Positions 55,297 to 57,449 of a stretch of 57,449 nt of DNA are shown here, in pieces. The translations under genes were made by a program, and so were the position numbers. The stretch's first letter is position 1. Every line of letters begins with the position of its first letter. This DNA comes from JAGQRJ01 sp041402045. Lineage in GTDB: Bacteria > Planctomycetota > J058. The stretch is from contig JAWKSZ010000053.1 in NCBI GenBank assembly GCA_041402045.1, positions 1-57,449 on the forward strand, in the 5' to 3' direction. The notes under the pieces were generated by a model. That model worked only from the letters and a program-made list of their open reading frames with translations. It was not told the origin of the DNA and made no database searches.

Positions 55297-56292
55297 CTAC
55301 TCCGGGAGCAGCGGGCGCGCGACGCGGCGCGCGCCGCGCGGGTCGAACAAGACGTCGAGGGCTCCGTCGCCGGGGCGCCCGGGCCAGTCCCGGGCGGACC
55401 AGCCGCTGGTCGCCAGGAGGAACTCGCTGTCCCCGAGGTCGCAGCGCCAGAACGACGCGCGCCCGCTGCCCTCGAGCCGGGCATGGACCCTGCGGGTGTG
55501 CGGCAGCACACGCTCCAGGAGCAGCAGCCGTCGGCGCCCCCAGAGCCGGATCGTCTCGGCGGCCGCGGCGTCGTGGCGCGAGCGCGCGAGCTCGAAGCGC
55601 TCCTCCCAGGGCTCGACCACGAACGCCGGCGGCGCTCCGGGGACGAGCTCGACCCGCAGGCTGCGGGGCGAGGTCTGGGCGCGGCGTCCGCGGAGGTAGG
55701 CGAGGACGTCGACCAGGTCGCCCGGGTGCAGGTCCAGGGCGCGTTGCGGGCGGGCCAGCGCCTCCTGCACCCGGGCGAAGCCCTCGACCCACGCGTCGGG
55801 GAGGGTCACCCGCGTCTCGGTGGTCACCTGCCCCGCGACCTCGAGCTCGATCCCCCCGGCCAGCACGTCGAGGCTGGTGGGGGTGCCGCTGCGGATCCGC
55901 TCCAGCCCGGCGACGAGCCTCGGAGTGAACTCGACGTTGGTGGTCCCCGGGTGCAGGTGCGCGCGGTCGCTGAACGCGTCGCCGTAGAGCGACGCGCGGG
56001 CGTAGGTCGAGGCGTCGAGGGACAGCGCCTCGATGTAGCAGGCGTCGGCGGTGACCGTGACAACGGGGTCGAGGATCCGCTCGGCGAGCTCGACGTCGTC
56101 GACGTGCAGCTCCGAGCGCACGCAGGCGCCGAGGGCGAGCAGCGCGTCGCGGAACACCAGCGGGCGCAGGAGCCGAGCGCGCAGGCCGGTGGGGGCGCGG
56201 GACACGTCGCCGAACAGCTGGACCGTGGTCGCGGCGGGCGCCGTATCCACGTCGCTCGCGCCGAGGTAGCGGCGCACGACCTCCACGTTCAC
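55297..56292 (-). CDS. Unknown protein, coupled to a HEAT-like gene
   Basis: 331 residues from GTG 56292, whose GTGA overlaps the preceding stop by 4 bp. Starts MNVEVVRRYLGASDVDTA. Mixed alpha/beta, no signal peptide or membrane segment, and no Cys clusters. Segments such as WRCDLGDSEFLLATSGWSAR and VLFDPRGARRVARPLLPE suggest a compact C-terminal domain. I do not recognise a family. Translational coupling implies it works with the HEAT-like protein, which is likewise unassigned. Confidence 0.65.
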   Translation of the reverse strand: MNVEVVRRYLGASDVDTAPAATTVQLFGDVSRAPTGLRARLLRPLVFRDALLALGACVRSELHVDDVELAERILDPVVTVTADACYIEALSLDASTYARASLYGDAFSDRAHLHPGTTNVEFTPRLVAGLERIRSGTPTSLDVLAGGIELEVAGQVTTETRVTLPDAWVEGFARVQEALARPQRALDLHPGDLVDVLAYLRGRRAQTSPRSLRVELVPGAPPAFVVEPWEERFELARSRHDAAAAETIRLWGRRRLLLLERVLPHTRRVHARLEGSGRASFWRCDLGDSEFLLATSGWSARDWPGRPGDGALDVLFDPRGARRVARPLLPE

Positions 56293-57449
56293 ACCTGCAC
56301 CTGCGCCAGGACTCCCGTGGCCTGCTTGGCGTGGGGGCCGTCGCTCAGCGCGCGCAGCCGCGCCTGGACCTCGGCGGAGAGCGCCAGCGGGGCAGCCTTG
56401 GCCAGGGCGCCCAGGGCGCGCAGCGCGGCCTCGACCCGCGGCGCTTGGCTGGCGAACAGCGCGTCGCCGAGCGCCTCGAGCGCGGCGGGGCGGGCGTCGG
56501 CTTCGGCGGCAGCGAGGACGCCCAGCGCACGCGCCGCGGCCTTGGCGGGGCCGCTGGCGGCGCCCCGCAGGTGCCGCGCCGCCGCGTCGACCAGGGCCAG
56601 GGTCATGCCCGCCGCGGCCTCGGGCTGCGCCAGGAGCAGCTCGAGGCCGAGGTTCACCGCGCGAGCGCCTGGGGACTCGACCAGGTCGAGCAGCGCTCCG
56701 GGAGCGAAGCGGTAGCCGTGGGCGAGGAGGGCGGAGTCCCTGGCCGCGATCCGCAGGACCTGGGCCGGGAGCTCGTCGGCCTCGGCGCAGGCCAGGAGCG
56801 CGGCCAGGATTCGGGGCGCGCGCTCGGGGTCGGCGTCGCGCACCGCGGCCCACACCTCCTCCAGGGGCACGCCCCCGTCGGTGGGGACGCTGTTCGCCTG
56901 CCAGCCCTCGAGCACCGGCGTGCGCACCTCGGGGAGGAAGGCCTTGGCGCCCTTGCTCCAGGTCTGGAGCGCGCAGCGCTCGAAGCACGCGGCGAGCAGC
57001 GTTAGGTCCCCCGTCTCCCAGGCCCGGGTCTGGAGCCCTTGCCACGGCTGCTTCCAGGGCACACCGCTGACGTAGTCGTCGGGGCGCGGGAGCGGGAGCG
57101 CGGCGACGACCTCCCGCACGAGCTCGGCCCCGCGAGGGTCGGGGTGGGTGTAGAGCTGCCACAGGATCCGCTGTTCGTCGGTCTCGTTGCGCGGTCGGCG
57201 CGCGCCGAGCACGAACGCGAACAGGCCGGGGGCCAGGAGTCCGCGCTCGAGGAGGGCGTCCGCCGCGCTGTGCCAGCTCCGCCCGTAGTGGAACAGGTGC
57301 CCTGGCTGGGCGTGGACGCGCAGCCAGGTGGCCAGCGCCTCGAGCCCCGCCTCCGGGAGGACCTGCATGCCCGCCGCGAGGAGCGCGCTGAGCTCGCTCT
57401 CGGCGGGGGTCGGGTCGCGGAAGGGCTCGCTGCCCGCGAGGTCCGGGAG
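56289..57449 (-). CDS. HEAT-like helical-repeat protein, 5' end outside the window
   Basis: Open to the window edge; the visible 386 residues are the C-terminal part. Strongly alpha-helical with Leu/Ala-rich units of about 35-45 residues (ELPAQVLRIAARDSALLAHG, GLELLLAQPEAAAGMTLALV, RVEALRALGALAK-like PRVEAALRALGALAKAAPLA), suggesting HEAT/ARM repeats. A Trp-rich stretch near the visible start (SWHSAADALLERGLL, SGVPWKQPWQGLQTRAWETG) is unusual. Family not recognised. Stop overlaps the start of the next gene (GTGA). Confidence 0.65.
   Translation of the reverse strand, partial: LPDLAGSEPFRDPTPAESELSALLAAGMQVLPEAGLEALATWLRVHAQPGHLFHYGRSWHSAADALLERGLLAPGLFAFVLGARRPRNETDEQRILWQLYTHPDPRGAELVREVVAALPLPRPDDYVSGVPWKQPWQGLQTRAWETGDLTLLAACFERCALQTWSKGAKAFLPEVRTPVLEGWQANSVPTDGGVPLEEVWAAVRDADPERAPRILAALLACAEADELPAQVLRIAARDSALLAHGYRFAPGALLDLVESPGARAVNLGLELLLAQPEAAAGMTLALVDAAARHLRGAASGPAKAAARALGVLAAAEADARPAALEALGDALFASQAPRVEAALRALGALAKAAPLALSAEVQARLRALSDGPHAKQATGVLAQVQV

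Overview
The window is very GC-rich bacterial DNA (roughly 70-75 % by eye), dense with genes and rich in GTG/TTG starts. It carries five Ser/Thr protein kinases, two ECF sigma factors, sigma-54 activators, an FHA-PrsW protease, several lipoproteins and a complete-length glycine decarboxylase. This mix fits Planctomycetota best. Myxococcota is the main alternative, and no rRNA or marker gene here decides it. Many long genes are cut into neighbouring frames by 1-2 base indels (the kinase/sigma-54 activator, gcvP, pilT and others). That looks like residual indel error in a long-read assembly rather than mass gene decay.

Layout. 0.2-7 kb: a kinase-ATPase-TPR-GAF-sigma-54 activator fusion, then a good sigma-54 promoter and a BNR-repeat lipoprotein. 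7.1-10.85 kb: a small lipoprotein gene split by a 3.26 kb block of clearly foreign, lower-GC DNA (tryptophanase, P-loop protein, truncated CBM9-like protein). Deleting the block rejoins the lipoprotein frame exactly. 10.9-15.8 kb: two tandem 802-residue kinases. 15.8-19.3 kb: FHA-PrsW protease, a His-rich membrane protein and a metallophosphoesterase. 19.3-25.4 kb: a stress module of two CBS proteins, a PAS histidine kinase, a sigma-54 response regulator and two universal stress proteins, with two likely sigma-54 promoters. 25.4-25.8 kb: eight tandem 42-43 bp repeats. 26-32.6 kb: an accessory region with a lipoprotein, a zinc-ribbon protein, a truncated VOC gene, two related unknown proteins and a broken secreted-protein gene. 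32.6-36.1 kb: gcvH-gcvP. 36.3-41.3 kb: a His-rich AAA ATPase, a coiled-coil protein, an orphan Hcp, a methyltransferase-like membrane protein and PilT. 41.3-44.1 kb: an ECF sigma/kinase operon. 44.2-50.6 kb: a repeat element, lipoprotein, ADP-ribosylglycohydrolase, an ArsR operon with twin operators, a degenerate nuclease-fold protein, a duplicated secreted protein and a pentameric ligand-gated channel. 51-57.4 kb: NAD-type isocitrate dehydrogenase, a kinase with Sel1 repeats, a second ECF sigma factor and two unknown coupled genes running off the end.

The main theme is signalling: kinases beside ECF sigma factors, and sigma-54 activators beside sigma-54 promoters. The strongest oddities are the seamlessly inserted foreign block, the one-protein kinase-to-sigma-54 circuit, the sigma-54 stress module and the twin ArsR operators.
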